Source of the DNA: Azospirillum oryzae | GTDB taxonomy: Bacteria; Pseudomonadota; Alphaproteobacteria; Azospirillales; Azospirillaceae | Direction of reading: 5' to 3' | Assembly: GCF_900177515.1 (NCBI RefSeq) | Contig: NZ_FXAK01000007.1 | Span: 2,402,501 to 2,466,500 of the forward strand | DNA: 64,000 nt | Shown: one piece after another, positions 1-8,448 of the stretch | Numbering within the stretch: position 1 is the first letter of the stretch | Layout: each line of letters begins with the position of its first letter | The notes under the pieces: generated by a model | Database searches by the model: none | The model's input: only the letters and a program-made list of their open reading frames with translations | Told to the model about the DNA's origin: nothing | Position numbers and translations under genes: made by a program

Positions 1-510
1 CCGTCCCTGGACCTGGAAATCCTCGTCGACAACCGCACCCTCAGCCTCGCCCGGCGGGAGGCCGATCTGGCGATCCGGCTGGCCCGGCCGCAGCGCGGCG
101 ATCTGGTCGGGCGACGGCTGGCGACGCTGGGCTATGGGCTGTACGCCGCACCGGACGCCCCCGACACGCTGATTGCCTATGACGAGTCGATGGCGGAGTT
201 GCCGGAGGCGCTGTGGCTGGACCGCCATGGCGGTGGCCGGCGGGTCGCCTTCCGCTCCAACAGCGTGCAGGGCCAGCTTGCGGCGGCGGTCGCCGGCTTC
301 GGCATCGCCTTCCTGCCCTGCATGTTGGCGGACGGCGTGCCGGGGTTGGAGCGCCGCCCGCTGCCCGGCCCACCATTAACCCGCGAGGCGTGGCTGCTGG
401 TCCACCGCGACCGCCGCGAGGTGCCGCGGGTGCGGGCGGTGATCGAGCATCTGGTGGCGGTCTTCACCGCCGGGAAGGAGCGGTTGGCGGGAGGCGCCGT
501 CGCTCAGTAA
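1..510 (+). CDS. LysR-family regulator, C-terminal part
   Basis: The visible 169 residues are the end of a LysR substrate-binding domain; the helix-turn-helix half lies before the window. Typical features are the stretch reading ARREADLAIRLARP near the start, then the strand GYGLYAAP, and the final lobe with a VAGFGIAFLPCMLAD segment followed by REAWLLVHRD, where LysR proteins usually read 'lwLv.h'. The effector and target genes cannot be told from this fragment. Its TAA stop overlaps the stop codon of the convergent truA gene by a few bases. The family assignment is firm; the function is unknown. Confidence 0.85.
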   Translation, partial: PSLDLEILVDNRTLSLARREADLAIRLARPQRGDLVGRRLATLGYGLYAAPDAPDTLIAYDESMAELPEALWLDRHGGGRRVAFRSNSVQGQLAAAVAGFGIAFLPCMLADGVPGLERRPLPGPPLTREAWLLVHRDRREVPRVRAVIEHLVAVFTAGKERLAGGAVAQ

Positions 511-1241
511 CGCGCCGCCATGAAATACAGCCCGTCCGACGGGCAGGTCGGCCCGGCCTTGGCGCGGTCGCGGGCCTCCAGCGCGCGGCGGACGTCGTCC
601 GCGCTCCATTTGCCGGCGCCGACCAGTTCCAGCGTGCCGACCATGTTGCGGACCTGATGGTGCAGGAAGGAGCGCGCGGCGGCATGGACGCGGATTTCCT
701 CGCCCTGGCGCTCCACATCCAACCGGTCGAGCGTCTTCACCGGCGACTTCGCTTGGCACAGCGCGGCGCGGAAGCTGGTGAAGTCATGCTGGCCGACCAG
801 CACCTGCGCCGCCGCGTGCATCGCCTCCGCATCCAGCGGACGGGTGACGTGCCACGCCCGGCCGGCATCGAGAGCCAGCGGCGCCCGGCGGTTGACGATG
901 CGGTAGACATAGGCGCGGCCGGTCGAGGTCAGCCGGGCATGGAAGTCCTCAGCAACCGCCTCCACCTCCAGCACCGCGATGGGGGCCGGCTTCAGGTGGA
1001 AGTTCAGGGCGTCGCGCAGCTTCAGCCCGGTGAAGGGCTTTTCAAGATCGAAATGGCAGACCTGCCCCAGCGCATGCACGCCGGCGTCGGTGCGGCCGGA
1101 GCCATGGACCCGCACCACCTCGCCCGACAGGCGCTGCACCGCCTCTTCCAGGCTCTGCTGAATGGAGGGGCCGTTGTCCTGGCGCTGCCAGCCGACGAAG
1201 GGACGGCCGTCATACTCGACGGTCAGTTTCCAGCGCTGCAC
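504..1241 (-). CDS. truA: tRNA pseudouridine(38-40) synthase TruA
   Basis: Converts uridines 38-40 of the tRNA anticodon arm to pseudouridine. The 245-residue product has the usual length. It carries the family signature GSGRTDAGVHALGQ with the catalytic aspartate at residue 52, and the C-terminal FLHHQVRNMVG motif. I chose a GTG start (protein starts VQRWKLTVEYDG), because upstream in-frame sequence belongs to fmt in another frame and TruA proteins begin just before this 'LTVEYDG' strand. The gene lies 5 bases after fmt, so def-fmt-truA is very likely one operon. Confidence 0.95.
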   Translation of the reverse strand: MQRWKLTVEYDGRPFVGWQRQDNGPSIQQSLEEAVQRLSGEVVRVHGSGRTDAGVHALGQVCHFDLEKPFTGLKLRDALNFHLKPAPIAVLEVEAVAEDFHARLTSTGRAYVYRIVNRRAPLALDAGRAWHVTRPLDAEAMHAAAQVLVGQHDFTSFRAALCQAKSPVKTLDRLDVERQGEEIRVHAAARSFLHHQVRNMVGTLELVGAGKWSADDVRRALEARDRAKAGPTCPSDGLYFMAARY

Positions 1242-1246
1242 GGCGG

Positions 1247-2194
1247 TCAGTCCGCGACGGCTTGCGCCGAGACCGGCTGGCCGACCGCCAGCGCGAAGCC
1301 GCGCAGGAAGGCCGCGCCATCCACCGGCGCCTTGCCCGGCCGCTGCACCTTGGTCAGCCGCACCGCACCGTCGGCGCAGGCGACCGTCAGCCGCTCGTCC
1401 AGAAGCGTGCCGGGCGTGCCGGTGCCGGTCGCCGGTTCGGCGGCCAGCACCTTGATGCGCTCGCCGTTGGCCGCATCGAACCAGCAGCCCGGCCACGGCG
1501 TCAGCGCCCGGACCTGCCGCTCGACGTAAGCGGCGGGCTGAGTCCAGTCGAGCCGGCCATCCTCGCGCGTCAGCTTGGCGGCATAGGTGACGCCCTCTTC
1601 CGGCTGCGGCACGGCGGCCAGCGTGCCGGCGGCCAGACCTTCCAGCGCCGGGACGATCATGCGGGCGCCGAGCGCCGCCAGATCGTCATGCAGGCTGCTG
1701 GCGGTGGTGGCGGGGGTGATCGCCACCGTCTCTTTCGAAAGCATGGCGCCGGTGTCGAGCCCGATGTCCATCTGCATGATGGTGATCCCGGTCTCGGCAT
1801 CGCCGGCCAGGATGGAGCGCTGGATCGGCGCCGCTCCGCGCCAGCGCGGCAGCAGCGAGCCATGCACGTTGACGCAACCCAGCCGCGGCGCGTCCAGGAT
1901 CGGCTGCGGCAGGATCAGGCCATAGGCGGCGACCACCGCGACATCGGCCTTCAAGTCGGCGAACTCGGCCTGGGCCTCGGCGTTGCGCAGGCTCTTGGGC
2001 GTGCGCACGGGGATGCCGTGCTCCTCGGCGAAGCGATGGACGGGGGATTTCTGCACCTGCTGGCCACGACCGGCCGGGCGCGGCGGCTGGCTGTAGGCGC
2101 AGACGACCTGATGCCCGGCCTCGATCAGCGCGGCAAGGCTGGGCACGGCGAAGTCCGGCGTGCCCATGAAGACGAGACGGAGCGGGGTCATCAT
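1247..2194 (-). CDS. fmt: Methionyl-tRNA formyltransferase
   Basis: Formylates initiator methionyl-tRNA with 10-formyltetrahydrofolate. The 315-residue protein starts with the Rossmann-like strand LRLVFMGTPDFAVPSL and holds the catalytic-loop sequence VNVHGSLLPRWRGAAPIQ, with the invariant Asn and His and an aspartate in the DIGLDTG segment. A C-terminal OB-like domain follows (VTYAAKLTREDGRLDW). The start is ATGATG, so the first or second ATG could be used. It sits 14 bases after def and 5 bases before truA, the common bacterial order in which deformylase and formylase are co-made. Confidence 0.97.
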   Translation of the reverse strand: MMTPLRLVFMGTPDFAVPSLAALIEAGHQVVCAYSQPPRPAGRGQQVQKSPVHRFAEEHGIPVRTPKSLRNAEAQAEFADLKADVAVVAAYGLILPQPILDAPRLGCVNVHGSLLPRWRGAAPIQRSILAGDAETGITIMQMDIGLDTGAMLSKETVAITPATTASSLHDDLAALGARMIVPALEGLAAGTLAAVPQPEEGVTYAAKLTREDGRLDWTQPAAYVERQVRALTPWPGCWFDAANGERIKVLAAEPATGTGTPGTLLDERLTVACADGAVRLTKVQRPGKAPVDGAAFLRGFALAVGQPVSAQAVAD

Positions 2195-2208
2195 TAATTC
2201 GAGGCGGG

Positions 2209-2721
2209 TCAGGCCGTCGCCTTCTGCATCTTCTGGACCTTCTTCAGCAGGATGTTCCGCTTCAGCATCGACAGGTAATCGACGAACAGAACGCCGTTCA
2301 GATGGTCGATCTCATGCTGGATGCAGGTGGCGAGCATGCCGTCGGCCTCGATCTCCTGCTGCTGGTTCTTTTCGTCCAGATAGCGGACGCGGATGCGCTG
2401 GGGCCGGGTGACCTCGGCATACTGCTCCGGCACCGACAGGCAGCCTTCCTCGCACACCGACTTCTCGTCGGACGACCAGACGATTTCCGGGTTGGCGAGG
2501 CGGATCGGGTTCGCCGGCTCGCCCTTCTCGTGGACGTCGACGACGATGACGCGGTCGAGCACGCCGACCTGCGGGGCGGCCAGACCGATGCCGTTGGCGT
2601 CGTACATGGTCTCCACCATGTCGTCCATCAGCTTGACGACGCGCGCATCCACTTCGGCGACGGGTTGCGCCTTGCGCTTCAGGATCGGATGCGGGGCGAC
2701 GAGGATCGGAAGACGGGCCAT
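2209..2721 (-). CDS. def: Peptide deformylase
   Basis: Removes the formyl group from nascent proteins. All three deformylase motifs are present: GIGLAAPQVG, EEGCLSVPE (metal-ligand Cys) and QHEIDHLNG (two His ligands and the catalytic Glu). I placed the start at MARLPILVAPHP, which gives 170 residues and matches family N-termini. A start 10 codons earlier is open but adds a non-conserved leader. First gene of the def-fmt-truA set; the 140 bases between it and divergent cobS should carry both promoters. Confidence 0.96.
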   Translation of the reverse strand: MARLPILVAPHPILKRKAQPVAEVDARVVKLMDDMVETMYDANGIGLAAPQVGVLDRVIVVDVHEKGEPANPIRLANPEIVWSSDEKSVCEEGCLSVPEQYAEVTRPQRIRVRYLDEKNQQQEIEADGMLATCIQHEIDHLNGVLFVDYLSMLKRNILLKKVQKMQKATA

Positions 2722-2861
2722 GGGTGCTCGATGCTGATAGGGGGAGTTCAAACAGATAAAGTAGGCGGACCGAGTGTTTTGGTCAAGGAATCGGACCTGT
2801 GCGAAGGGTGAGGAACCACCCGCCGAGCAGGGTTGCGCCGGACGCCGCTTGGGCGTAGTCG

Positions 2862-3671
2862 ATGCCGATCATGCGTGACGCGACCACCGCCCCTCCCCCA
2901 CCGCCAAGTTGGACCCAGGACGCCGCCCTGGCGCTGGTTTTCCTGACGCGCCTGCCCTTGCCCTCCATCGGTCCGCTCAACGGCCCGCTGGCCGAGGGCG
3001 CGGCGGCGCGGGCGATGGGATGGTTTCCGCTGGTCGGCGCGCTGGTCGGGCTGGCGGGCGGTGCCGTCTTCGCGGCGGCGGCGCTGCTGCACCTGCCGCC
3101 GCTGGCGGGTGCGCTGCTGGCCCTGGCGGCGACCGTGCGGCTGACCGGCGGACTGCATGAGGATGGCGCGGCCGATGTCGCCGACGGCTTCGGCGGCGGA
3201 CGCGATCTGGCGCGCAAGCTGGAGATCATGCGCGACAGCCGGGTCGGCAGCTATGGCGTGCTGGCGCTGGTCTTCTCCATCGGCATCCGTGCGGCGGCGC
3301 TGGCCGCCCTTCCGGTGCCGGCGGCGGTAGCGGGGCTGGTAGCGGCCGGCGCCCTGTCGCGCTGCGGGCTGGCGGCGATGGCGCGCGCCCTGTCCCCGGC
3401 GCGGCGCGACGGGCTGGCGGCGGCACAGGGCCGGCCGGCGATGGCGACGGTTCTCCTGGCGCTGGTCTTCGGCGTCATGATCGCGGCAGTGGCGCTCCGC
3501 GGCTTGGCCCTGCCGGCGCTGGCGGCCTCGCTTCTGGCGGTGATCGCGGTGGCGGCGCTGGCGCGGCGGCAGATCGGCGGGCACACCGGCGACGTCTTCG
3601 GCGCCGCGCAGCAAGTGGCGGAGGCTGCCGTGCTGCTGACTCTGTCGGCCTTCCTGGGAGCAGTTGCATGA
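2862..3671 (+). CDS. cobS: Adenosylcobinamide-GDP ribazoletransferase (cobalamin synthase)
   Basis: Joins adenosylcobinamide-GDP to alpha-ribazole (phosphate), the last assembly step of cobalamin, in the inner membrane. The 269-residue protein is strongly hydrophobic with six or so membrane segments and has the family motif GGLHEDGAADVADGFGG (about residues 97-113) followed by KLEIMRDSRVGSYG. Start at ATG 2862; a second ATG three codons on is equally possible. The stop overlaps the next gene's start (ATGA), so the two are translationally coupled. No other cobalamin genes lie in the window. Confidence 0.93.
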   Translation: MPIMRDATTAPPPPPSWTQDAALALVFLTRLPLPSIGPLNGPLAEGAAARAMGWFPLVGALVGLAGGAVFAAAALLHLPPLAGALLALAATVRLTGGLHEDGAADVADGFGGGRDLARKLEIMRDSRVGSYGVLALVFSIGIRAAALAALPVPAAVAGLVAAGALSRCGLAAMARALSPARRDGLAAAQGRPAMATVLLALVFGVMIAAVALRGLALPALAASLLAVIAVAALARRQIGGHTGDVFGAAQQVAEAAVLLTLSAFLGAVA

Positions 3672-4312
3672 GCACGGTGAGCCTCACCCCCCTGACCGTC
3701 ACCCGCTGGTGGCTGATCCGCCATGCGCCGGTCCAAAACCCCGACAACGTCATTTGCGGGGCGAGCGACCGCGAGGCCGACACCGGCAACCGCGCCGCCG
3801 CGGCGGCGCTGGCGGCCGGCCTCCCCGCCGACGCGCTGTGGCTGACCAGCCCGCTCCGCCGCAGCCGCCAGACCGCGCAGGCGCTGTGGAGCCGCAACCC
3901 TCGGCTTGCCGGCACCGCCGTGGTGGAGCCGGCATTGGCCGAGCAGGATTTCGGCGGGTGGGAGGGCATCAGCCACGACACCGCGGCGGCGCGCGATGCC
4001 GAGGCGGCGGCCCGCTTCTGGCGCAACCCGGCCCGCCACGCCCCGCCCGACGGCGAGAGCTTCGCCACGGTGATGGAGCGCACGGCGGCCGCGCTGCGGC
4101 GGCTGACCGACCTTCATGCCGGACGCGACGTGGTTGCGGTGATCCATGCCGGCAGCATCCGCGGCGCGCTGGCCCTGGCGCTGGATCTCACGCCGGAGGC
4201 GGCGTTGCGGCTGCGGATCGACCCCTGGTCGCTGACCCGGATCGACCACTATCACACCGGGACAGGATCCTGGTCTGTCGGGGGAGTGAATCAGCAGGTC
4301 GGAACTTTCTGA
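3668..4312 (+). CDS. Histidine phosphatase, probable alpha-ribazole phosphatase
   Basis: A 214-residue histidine-phosphatase protein. The catalytic motif is WWLIRHAPV (the usual RHG is RHA here, as in many CobC proteins), followed by LTSPLRRSRQTAQAL, QDFGGWEGI and the second catalytic histidine in AVIHAGSIRGAL. The ATGA overlap with cobS is the basis for proposing CobC, which dephosphorylates alpha-ribazole-5'-phosphate in the lower-ligand branch of cobalamin synthesis. Without that context it would only be called a phosphoglycerate-mutase-like phosphatase. Confidence 0.85.
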   Translation: MSTVSLTPLTVTRWWLIRHAPVQNPDNVICGASDREADTGNRAAAAALAAGLPADALWLTSPLRRSRQTAQALWSRNPRLAGTAVVEPALAEQDFGGWEGISHDTAAARDAEAAARFWRNPARHAPPDGESFATVMERTAAALRRLTDLHAGRDVVAVIHAGSIRGALALALDLTPEAALRLRIDPWSLTRIDHYHTGTGSWSVGGVNQQVGTF

Positions 4313-4364
4313 CCGCGGCGGGCGTTCCCCAGTCTCCGTTGGGCTACCGAACGAGAGGCAGACC

Positions 4365-4889
4365 ATGGTCCATAGCACCACCGCCGGCCACAACCCGGAC
4401 CAGGGCGAAGTGAAGAAGCTCTGGGAAATGATGAAGGGCGTTCAGGTCGCGATGATGACGACGCTGGACGACAACGGCCGGATGAACTCCCGTCCGATGG
4501 CGACGCTGTCCCATGCGGGGTTCGAAGACGGAACCTTGTGGTTCTTCACCCGCGCCCATTCCGAAAAGGTGGATGAGATCGATCGCCACTGGCGCGTCAA
4601 TCTCGCCTACGCCAACCCCGACAAGCAGGACTACGTGTCCGTCTCCGGCGTCGCCGAAGTGGTGCGCGACCGCGACAAGATCCGCTTCCTGTGGCGCGAC
4701 ATCATGAGCACCTGGTTCCCCCAGGGCCCGGACGATCCCGAGGTGGCGCTGCTGAAGGTGTCGGTCGATCAGGCCGAATATTGGGACAGCCCGTCGAGCA
4801 CCATGGTCTACGCCTATGGCTATGTGAAGGCGAAGCTGACCGGCCAATCGCCGGACCCCGGCGACAACGCCAAGATCGCGTTCCAGTAA
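4365..4889 (+). CDS. Pyridoxamine 5'-phosphate oxidase-fold general stress protein
   Basis: A 174-residue split-barrel protein of the 'general stress protein 26' type. The sequence runs through typical strands: VAMMTTLDDNGRMNSRPMATL, GTLWFFTRAHSEKVDEI, VNLAYANPDKQDYVSVSG, and a C-terminal VDQAEYWDSPSS, a region conserved in this subgroup. Members bind flavin or pyridine-type cofactors; the substrate is not known. It stands alone on the plus strand, 52 bases after the phosphatase, with a GGCAGACC stretch just before the ATG. It is not the vitamin B6 enzyme PdxH, which is longer and has a different C-terminus. Confidence 0.85.
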   Translation: MVHSTTAGHNPDQGEVKKLWEMMKGVQVAMMTTLDDNGRMNSRPMATLSHAGFEDGTLWFFTRAHSEKVDEIDRHWRVNLAYANPDKQDYVSVSGVAEVVRDRDKIRFLWRDIMSTWFPQGPDDPEVALLKVSVDQAEYWDSPSSTMVYAYGYVKAKLTGQSPDPGDNAKIAFQ

Positions 4890-4924
4890 AGCGCGTGCGA
4901 TGGGCGCTCCGGCGCCCATCCTCC

Positions 4925-5617
4925 TCAGAACTTCACGAACCGGTTGAACCACCGCCCCAACGGCCCGGTCAGTCTCAGCCCGCCGATGGTGGTGGCGAGG
5001 CACAGGCAGCCTTCCGGGTCCGACACCGGCCGGTGGACCAGCGACGGATCGCCGATGGCGAGGTCGCCGGGCAGGAAAGCACCGAACTCGTCGGAGAAGC
5101 CGCCCTCCAGCACCACGGTCAGCTCGATGCCGCCATGGGTGTGCTGCGGCACGCCGACCCCGCCTTTCATGCGGATCAGCCGGGTGGTGCCGTTCGGACC
5201 CGACAGCAAATCCATGCAGCGCATGCCCGGCTGAAGGAAGCGCCAGCCGCCCTCCCCGATCCGCCCGTCGCGGTCGAGCCGGCCGCGCAGATAGCTGCGC
5301 AGTGGTTCCGGATAGCACGACGTCTCGGGCGACGGCTTTACCGCCGGGCGGCAGGGCGCCGGCCGCTCGTGGTCCAGGCGGGCCATCAGCGCTTCCAGGC
5401 AGCCGTCGGACAGCGGTTCCGGCTCCAGATCGTCCAGCAGGGCGCCGCCGATCGCCTCCATCTCCGCCACCGCATGGCGGCAGGCGGGGCAGAAGGCCAT
5501 GTGGGTGGCGACGGCCAGCGACGCGCCTTCGCACAGGGCGCCGCCGGCATAGTCGATCAGCAGGGTATCGCCGGGGTGGTGGCTCGGCCGGTTCATCGGA
5601 AATGCCTCATCCGACAT
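4925..5617 (-). CDS. chrR: ChrR-type zinc anti-sigma factor
   Basis: Holds the partner sigma factor RpoE inactive until singlet oxygen or related stress. The N-terminal zinc anti-sigma domain has the HxxxCxxC motif (H39, C43, C46) with further histidines near residues 13-14. The C-terminal half is a cupin (about residues 125-225; HTHGGIELTVVLEGGFSD), as in the Rhodobacter ChrR family. The chosen ATG overlaps the end of rpoE by 11 bases; an alternative ATG (MNRPSHHPGDT) seven codons later is also plausible. The overlap implies 1:1 coupled translation with the sigma factor. Confidence 0.92.
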   Translation of the reverse strand: MSDEAFPMNRPSHHPGDTLLIDYAGGALCEGASLAVATHMAFCPACRHAVAEMEAIGGALLDDLEPEPLSDGCLEALMARLDHERPAPCRPAVKPSPETSCYPEPLRSYLRGRLDRDGRIGEGGWRFLQPGMRCMDLLSGPNGTTRLIRMKGGVGVPQHTHGGIELTVVLEGGFSDEFGAFLPGDLAIGDPSLVHRPVSDPEGCLCLATTIGGLRLTGPLGRWFNRFVKF

Positions 5618-6182
5618 CCTTCAGCGACCGGCGCAGGCGTTCCATCGCCAGACGCAGGCGCGATTTGACGGTGCCGAGCGGGATGCCGTGCTCCGCGGAA
5701 ATGACGCTGTGCGGCTTGTCCTCGAAATAAGCCATGCGCAGAAGCTCGGCCTGTTCCGGCGGCAGATCCTTCAGCGCGGCGCGCAGGCGCCCGCTGCTTT
5801 CCTTCGCCTCGATCCGGCGGTCGGCGGACTCCTCGGGCTCGGGCACCAGGGCGGGATCGTCGGGGTCGATCTCCGGTCGCTGTTCGCGGCGCAACACATC
5901 GATTCGCTTGTTGCGGGCGATGGTGAACACCCAGGTGCCGGCCGAGGCGTGCCTCGGATCGTAGGTTTCGGCACGACGCCAGACCAACAGCATGACCTCC
6001 TGAACAAGCTCTTCCGCCGCACTGGAATCGCATCCCAACCGGCGCAGATACGTCTTCAGCCGCGGCGCGAAGTGGCCGAACAGCACCCCGAATGCCTGTT
6101 TGTCCCGCTCGCGCCCGACGGCGACGAGCAGGGCTTCCAGGCCGGGGGCCGTGTCGGCCGCGGGGGTGTGCTGGTCCTGCAT
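5607..6182 (-). CDS. rpoE: ECF sigma factor RpoE (ChrR-partnered)
   Basis: Directs RNA polymerase to photo-oxidative stress genes. The 191-residue protein has region 2 (FGHFAPRLKTYLRRLG, AEELVQEVMLLVWRRAETYDP, TWVFTIARNKRIDVLRRE) and region 4 (LKDLPPEQAELLRMAYFEDKPHSVISAEHGIPLGTVKSRLRLA), with an acidic linker between. I chose the ATG giving MQDQHTP; two upstream in-frame ATGs (ends 6203 and 6215) would lengthen it by 7 or 11 residues. It is followed by chrR with overlapping frames, and a TGATCC/CGTA promoter-like pair lies 150 bases upstream. Confidence 0.93.
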   Translation of the reverse strand: MQDQHTPAADTAPGLEALLVAVGRERDKQAFGVLFGHFAPRLKTYLRRLGCDSSAAEELVQEVMLLVWRRAETYDPRHASAGTWVFTIARNKRIDVLRREQRPEIDPDDPALVPEPEESADRRIEAKESSGRLRAALKDLPPEQAELLRMAYFEDKPHSVISAEHGIPLGTVKSRLRLAMERLRRSLKDVG

Positions 6183-6336
6183 GGTCCCATTCAAGGGGAA
6201 CATCGGCCGCCGCACAAGCCGGGGATGGCACCCATTCCCGGAATTCGCGGCAGCGCCCCCTTTTTCAAGGACCCTGCGTCAATCCTGCATCCCGCGGGGT
6301 TTCACGCCGGGCTGTATGTCGCATCGTGACCTTCGG

Positions 6337-6362
6337 TACGCAACTGTCCGACCGTTGGATCA
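6337..6362 (-). promoter_or_regulatory. Candidate RpoE-dependent promoter of rpoE-chrR
   Basis: On the minus strand TGATCC (6362-6357) is followed after 16 bases by CGTA (6340-6337). TGATC(C) with a CGTA-like -10 is what I recall as the recognition pattern of the RpoE/ChrR group of ECF sigma factors. It lies in the 237-base gap upstream of rpoE and points toward it, so autoregulation is the natural reading. One short match; not proven. Confidence 0.5.
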
Positions 6363-6419
6363 CGAAAAAACCCGACCTTGGCCATTTTGTTCGGATTTGC
6401 CGGACGATTTGGTCAGAGT

Positions 6420-8408
6420 CTATCTGATGAAGCCCATGGCGCGCAGGGCGTCGGCCACCTCCGGCGTCTCCAGCGCCTCGACGAAGCGGCGGACGGCCGG
6501 ACGGTCGCGGCGGGCGGCGGGGATGACGAAGTCGTAATGTTCCTCCTGCAGCGGCAGGAAGCCCAGCCCATAGAGGTTGGCCGCCGTTTCGATGGCGACG
6601 CCCCAGTCGGCGCGGTTCTGCGCCACCGCGACGGCGACGGCGTTGTGGGACTTGGCCTGCGTCCAATAGCCGGTCGGCCGTGCCGCGCCCAGCAGCCGGT
6701 CGGTCAGGATGCGGGTGCCGCTGCCGGCATTGCGGTTGATCAGGATGCAGTCGGCCAGACCGGCGACCGCCGCCACCGCCTCTTCCGCCGTCCTGCCCTC
6801 GAACCGCGGGTCGCCGCGGCGGAAGACGATGCCCTGCATGCGGCGATAGCCGGTGACGAGGTCCAGCCCCGGCGCGAGGAAGGGCGTGTTGTAGGCGCCG
6901 GTGGCCGGGTCCATCAGATGGACGGGGGCGATGTCGCACTCCCCGCGCCGCGCCGCCGCCAGCCCGCCCATCGAGCCGACATTCAGCGCCTTGACGCTCA
7001 TCCCCTCCCCGATCAGCCGGCCGAGCACGGCGTTCAGCCCGATGCACTGGCTGCCGACCACGATCAGGTCGGCCGGCGCCAGCGAGCGGCCGAGCAGCTG
7101 GACCGACACCGGCGTTCCGGCCTCCATCGCCTCCGCCTGGGCTTCGATGGCCAGGAAGCCGTCGGCGTGGCTGAAGGCGGTGACCGCGCCCGACCCCTTG
7201 GACAGCGGATAGGCGACCAGCTCGTCCTCGTTGGCGCCCCCACCGGCTCCATGGACCAGCGAGACCATCACATATTCGGTGCGCCCGCGCTCCGACCCCA
7301 GCCGCACCGGCAGGGTGGCCGGCACCTCTTCGGCGAGCGCAGGCGGCAGGCCGGCCAAGGCGCGGATCACCGGGGCCACGAAGCTGTGGAAGGTGAACAT
7401 GGCCGAGGTCGGAAAGCCCGGCAGGATCACCACCGGCTTGCCGCCGGTCACCGCGAGGCACAGCGGCTTGCCCGGCTTCAGCGCCACGCCATGGGCGACG
7501 ATGCCGGGATCGGACAGCCGCGCGACGATGCGGTGCGAGCGGTCACCCGCCCCCTTCGACGTGCCGCCCGACAGCAGAAGCGCGTCGCATTCCAGCCCTT
7601 GGGCGACCAGCCGCTCCAGCGCCGCGTCCTCGTCCGGGGCGATGCCCAGCGGCACCGGTTCGCCGCCCAGCTCGGTAACCGCGGCGGCCAGGATGGCGCC
7701 GTTGCTGTCATAGACCGCCCCGGTGCGGATCGGCTGGCCCGGCGCCACGATCTCGTCGCCGGTCGACAGGATGGCGACGCGCGGCCGGCGCACCACCGGC
7801 ACCTCGGCCAGCCCGATGGCGGCGAGCACGCCGATCTCGCGCGAGGTCAGCGACTGGCCCCGACGCAGCACCACCTCGCCCCGGCCGATGTCGGAGCCGG
7901 CGGCGGCGACGAAGGCGCCGGGCGTCGCCGGGCGGCTCAGGGTGACGAACAGGCCGTCGGGCCGCTCCACCGCCTCGGTCGTCTCCACCATCACCACGGC
8001 GTCGGCGCCACGCGGCAGCATGCCACCGGTGGCGATCACCGTGGCGGTGCCGGGTTCCACCGTCAGTTCGGGGGCATGGCCGGCGGCCAGCACCTCGTCG
8101 TTCAGGCGCAGGGCGACGGGTCGGTCCTCCGCCGCGCCGACCGTATCGGCGGCCCGCACCGCGAAGCCATCGACCACCGAGCGGTCGAAGCCGGGCACGT
8201 CCACCTCCGCCACCACGTCGGCGGACAGCACGCGGCCCAATGCGGCGGACAGCGGCACCCGCTCCTCCCCCCGCGGCGACAGGTCGAGATGGCGGTGGAA
8301 ACGGGCGCGCGCCTCCTCCCCGCTGACCACCTCCAGAAACTGGTCCTGGCGGGCGGCCTGGGCGACGAAACGGCGGATGTCCTCACGGCTGCGGTCGGAG
8401 CTGTGCAC
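6420..8408 (-). CDS. moeA: MoeA molybdopterin molybdenumtransferase fused to a PBP-like domain
   Basis: Residues 1 to about 430 are a complete MoeA, the enzyme that inserts molybdate into adenylylated molybdopterin. Motifs are RSVVDGFAVRAADT, GGMLPRGADAVVMVE, ILSTGDEIV, YDSNGAILAA, LLSGGTSKGAGD and VILPGFPTSAMFTF. Residues about 440-662 are a periplasmic-binding-like domain of the type seen in molybdate/tungstate regulators (LIVVGSQCIGLNAVLGRLIGEG, INRNAGSGTRILTDRLL, IETAANLYGLGFLPLQEEHYDFVIP). No signal peptide, so both halves are cytoplasmic; the second may sense molybdate, tungstate or a pterin. Fusions of this type are known in archaea and some bacteria. It lies 40 bases after a second moeA-like gene. 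Confidence 0.9.
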   Translation of the reverse strand: MHSSDRSREDIRRFVAQAARQDQFLEVVSGEEARARFHRHLDLSPRGEERVPLSAALGRVLSADVVAEVDVPGFDRSVVDGFAVRAADTVGAAEDRPVALRLNDEVLAAGHAPELTVEPGTATVIATGGMLPRGADAVVMVETTEAVERPDGLFVTLSRPATPGAFVAAAGSDIGRGEVVLRRGQSLTSREIGVLAAIGLAEVPVVRRPRVAILSTGDEIVAPGQPIRTGAVYDSNGAILAAAVTELGGEPVPLGIAPDEDAALERLVAQGLECDALLLSGGTSKGAGDRSHRIVARLSDPGIVAHGVALKPGKPLCLAVTGGKPVVILPGFPTSAMFTFHSFVAPVIRALAGLPPALAEEVPATLPVRLGSERGRTEYVMVSLVHGAGGGANEDELVAYPLSKGSGAVTAFSHADGFLAIEAQAEAMEAGTPVSVQLLGRSLAPADLIVVGSQCIGLNAVLGRLIGEGMSVKALNVGSMGGLAAARRGECDIAPVHLMDPATGAYNTPFLAPGLDLVTGYRRMQGIVFRRGDPRFEGRTAEEAVAAVAGLADCILINRNAGSGTRILTDRLLGAARPTGYWTQAKSHNAVAVAVAQNRADWGVAIETAANLYGLGFLPLQEEHYDFVIPAARRDRPAVRRFVEALETPEVADALRAMGFIR

Positions 8409-8448
8409 GCGGCAAACCCTTACGGAAGAAGATCAGGACGGAAGAAGA

